Assembly: GCA_021833085.1 (NCBI GenBank)
Contig: JAKBGL010000040.1
Coordinates: 1-9,181, forward strand
Direction: 5' to 3'
Length of the DNA stretch: 9,181 nt
From: Actinomycetes bacterium
GTDB lineage: Bacteria > Actinomycetota > Acidimicrobiia > Acidimicrobiales > Acidimicrobiaceae
Positions 7,397 to 9,181 of this stretch are shown one piece after another. The notes under the pieces are model-generated. The model did no database searches. It worked only from the letters and a program-made list of their open reading frames with translations, and was not told where the DNA came from. The translations under genes and the position numbers were made by a program. The first letter of the stretch is position 1; the number at the start of each line of letters is the position of its first letter.

Positions 7397-8041
7397 TTAA
7401 ATCTCTTCTGGGGCAAGACGTGAGATCAGTCGGTGCATTCCAGAAGATGGATTGTTGTGTGGGAACTCCGTGTCATTTCCATTATGACGCTCATCGAGTT
7501 CTGCTGCACGCTGGGCTGCATTCATAATCGAGGACATGTACCTTACTGTGTCTAGTCCCTTGCCTTGTGAACCGTCCAAGATGTGCCGAAGTCTTTGGGC
7601 TTCAGCGTTGTTTAACCAACCAGTCTGATTCTGGAAATGGAGGACAAGCCAGAGTTCGAAGCAAGGATTGGAAATAGCGAGTTCTACTCTGTTTTTCCGG
7701 GCTTGCTCGACTGTATCTCTGAGTGCAGGATGGTTATTTGGCCATTCAACATCAAAAACACACCAGAATTCATCAATCTCACCATCGAGTTCGATCGACT
7801 TGTTGCGGACTTGGATCGCTATCGATACCAATGTAGTTGGGACCAACCCGCCTAGTCCGTTTTGTACTTGTAAATCAACCGCTGCACTATCGCGTACCCA
7901 TAGTTGTCGCTTTAATGCTTCAAGATATTCCGGCTCGGTCCTTGTTCCTTCACAAAATAGGAGAATGGTTCTTCGAGGTTTGCGAACCCCCACTCGACAC
8001 TTGAGAGAATAAGATCTGGACTTTCGATTAGATCTCGCCAT
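7397..8041 (-). CDS. rloB: RloB/AbiLii-like TOPRIM-type protein of an ATPase-linked phage-defence pair
   Basis: RloB-family proteins are the presumed effector partners of AAA15-type ATPases in defence pairs (RloA-RloB, AbiLi-AbiLii). The fold is related to TOPRIM nucleases and is thought to act on nucleic acid. The 214-residue protein starts MARSNRKSR with a basic N-terminal tail (1-24). It then shows the TOPRIM-like acidic strand ILLFCEGTRTEPEYLEAL (26-43, E31 and E36), the second acidic motif DEFWCVFDVE (90-99) and the family hallmark AISNPCFELWLVLHF (122-136). NNPSSGMHRLI lies near the C-terminus. The second motif reads DxE rather than the canonical DxD. ATG 8041 is chosen because the protein then begins exactly like the family. 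It overlaps the ancestral ATPase stop (TAA 8030-8028) by 14 nt, suggesting translational coupling, and no strong ribosome site precedes it. The frame is intact, but its ATPase partner is not. Confidence 0.85.
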   Translation of the reverse strand: MARSNRKSRSYSLKCRVGVRKPRRTILLFCEGTRTEPEYLEALKRQLWVRDSAAVDLQVQNGLGGLVPTTLVSIAIQVRNKSIELDGEIDEFWCVFDVEWPNNHPALRDTVEQARKNRVELAISNPCFELWLVLHFQNQTGWLNNAEAQRLRHILDGSQGKGLDTVRYMSSIMNAAQRAAELDERHNGNDTEFPHNNPSSGMHRLISRLAPEEI

Positions 8042-9181
8042 TTGTCGAACAGAGGCCAATAGCCTGACGGAGGGTAAACTGGTCAAGTTCAGGAACTGCG
8101 CCAAATCTTCCTTTAGATATGCCTTTTCCAGGTTTAATGATCTCCTAACTTTGTTGCCACCATACTCTGGCAGGGCGGTCAATGTGGTAGCGCCGTTCTC
8201 ACCTTTTTCAGTCAGCCATACTTCATCACGATTCAGGTGGTTTAGAAGACTAGTGTCATGGGTGGTGAAGATCAACTGTGTACCTTTGGGGTTAGTCTCG
8301 GGATCTTGAAATAATTCCAAAAGACGTGCTGATAGTTTGGGATGAAGACTACTGTCGATCTCGTCAAAGATAAGGATTTAGCCGCTACCTAAGGCGCTTA
8401 GCGTAGGCCCAATCAGTGAAAACCACATCTGGGTCCCAGCTGATTCCTCTTCCAGATCAAAAGCTAGTTCTTCACCAAGTACCCGGTGTATCAGTTTCAG
8501 TTGTTTGCGTGAGTAAACACGTGTTGGGCGAGTCACCTGAGACTCATCTAGTTCAAATTCGCTAATGCGTACATCATCGATACCAAGATCGGCAAATCGC
8601 AACAGTGCCAGTTCTGATTCTCGCGATGTCATCGGAGCATGCCCGAGTTCTTCGAATAGCGACAGCTGCATTGAATGTCCTTGCTCTTCAAAAATTCTTT
8701 CAGTTGCCTGAGCGCCCAATATGGCGTTTCGGAAACCTCTATGATTAGAAGTCAGTCGATAGGGAAATATCATGAAATTAGCGAGCGAATGGCCTCACCT
8801 CTGGATGGTTAAATCTCATAGCGGCCGAAAGTACCAGTGTTGTAGGTGTGAGTAGTTCTTTGACACCTGGCAATACTCCACGCCCTCGTCGAAATCGGAC
8901 CTCCGTGCCCTCTCGCTCGTATAATGTTCGTCGCCGGCGCTCTGGGTAGTGATACAGTCCTTCGAACAAGACTTCTGAGTCGTTCACTTCGATCCGGTAA
9001 GTGTAACGTACGCAGTCAACTGTCATCTTGACCTCATAAGTAGATGCCGTACTGGGACCTCTACCGAACTTAAATGGTTCACGTGGGATAAACTCATCCC
9101 AAGTGCGTAGAGCATAACGACTGTAGCGGCTAATGTTGTCGGAGCAACGATTAAGGCAATCAGGGTGATGTTCAGATTGCG
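8028..9181 (-). pseudogene. AAA15 (COG1106, RloA/AbiLi-like) ATPase, broken at three sites and cut by the window edge
   Basis: This is the sensor or motor partner of RloB: an ABC/AAA-type ATPase. Reading leftward from the window end, the frame gives RTWDEFIPREPFKFG, VRYTYRIEV, GLYHYPERRRR and TPTTLVLSAAMRFNHPEVRPFAR, then a TAA at 8780-8778. The family resumes in another frame (from about 8779) with FPYRLTSNHRGF and the signature EESAGTQ, up to LGSG. An in-frame TAA at 8380-8378 interrupts just before the Walker B segment ILIFDEIDSSLHP. The protein then continues through LIFTTHDTSLLN (switch histidine) and NLEKAYLK. At about 8110 one G is missing. Restoring it gives GRFGAVPELDQF and a natural end at the TAA at 8030-8028. 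Walker A is not in the window and should lie beyond 9181. Three separate lesions make ordinary expression of a full ATPase impossible. Sequencing error could explain one of them but hardly all three. Confidence 0.85.

Noticed and set aside
8378..8380. Ochre codon read as a sense codon (recoding)
   Set aside because: Other genes here end normally with TAA, no recoding structure is evident, and two further lesions in the same gene point to decay.
7397..9181. Complete new defence system
   Set aside because: The motifs fit the known AAA15 ATPase plus RloB (AbiL/RloAB-like) pairing; novelty lies only in its broken or fused state.

Overview
The window looks like a chromosomal stretch of an actinobacterium, possibly one of the acidimicrobial lineages. 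The phylum is a moderate-confidence inference. It rests on EtfB/EtfA proteins resembling the actinobacterial FixA/FixB type, a Gram-positive style lipoprotein with a Ser/Thr-rich linker, and hairpins lacking U tracts after two genes. Base composition is roughly balanced by eye, with no abrupt change across the window.

Layout. (1) 55-1835, + strand: a two-gene electron transfer flavoprotein operon (etfB, etfA), closed by a clear rho-independent terminator at 1919-1960. (2) 2147-3991, +: a large lipoprotein solute-binding protein of the peptide/nickel (SBP_bac_5) family. A hairpin follows its stop directly, and no transporter permease or ATPase gene is in the window. (3) 4121-6998, +: a closely spaced run of an Ntn-hydrolase of the glycosylasparaginase/isoaspartyl peptidase family, an M55 zinc D-aminopeptidase (DppA-like) broken by an internal deletion, and a lipoate-protein ligase. 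A perfect 14-bp hairpin ends the run. (4) 7040-7396: a non-coding convergent gap. (5) 7397-9181, - strand: a two-gene phage-defence type module, an AAA15/RloA-like ATPase followed by an RloB/AbiLii-like TOPRIM-type protein. The ATPase frame is broken at three places, whereas rloB is intact.

How the genes work together. EtfAB carries electrons from acyl-CoA-type dehydrogenases to the quinone pool. The binding protein, the Ntn-hydrolase and the M55 peptidase together suggest uptake and hydrolysis of unusual peptides (beta-aspartyl, glycosyl-asparagine or D-amino-acid-containing). The lipoate ligase sits in the same transcriptional direction but has no obvious functional tie to them.

The most notable signals are lesions. 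The M55 gene has a gap of about 17 nt that leaves every metal ligand present but splits the frame. The defence ATPase carries a frameshift, a nonsense codon and a one-base deletion, and the last of these puts its C-terminal part in frame with RloB. I found no clearly novel system. The closest candidate for a second look is this decaying or recoded ATPase-RloB pair.
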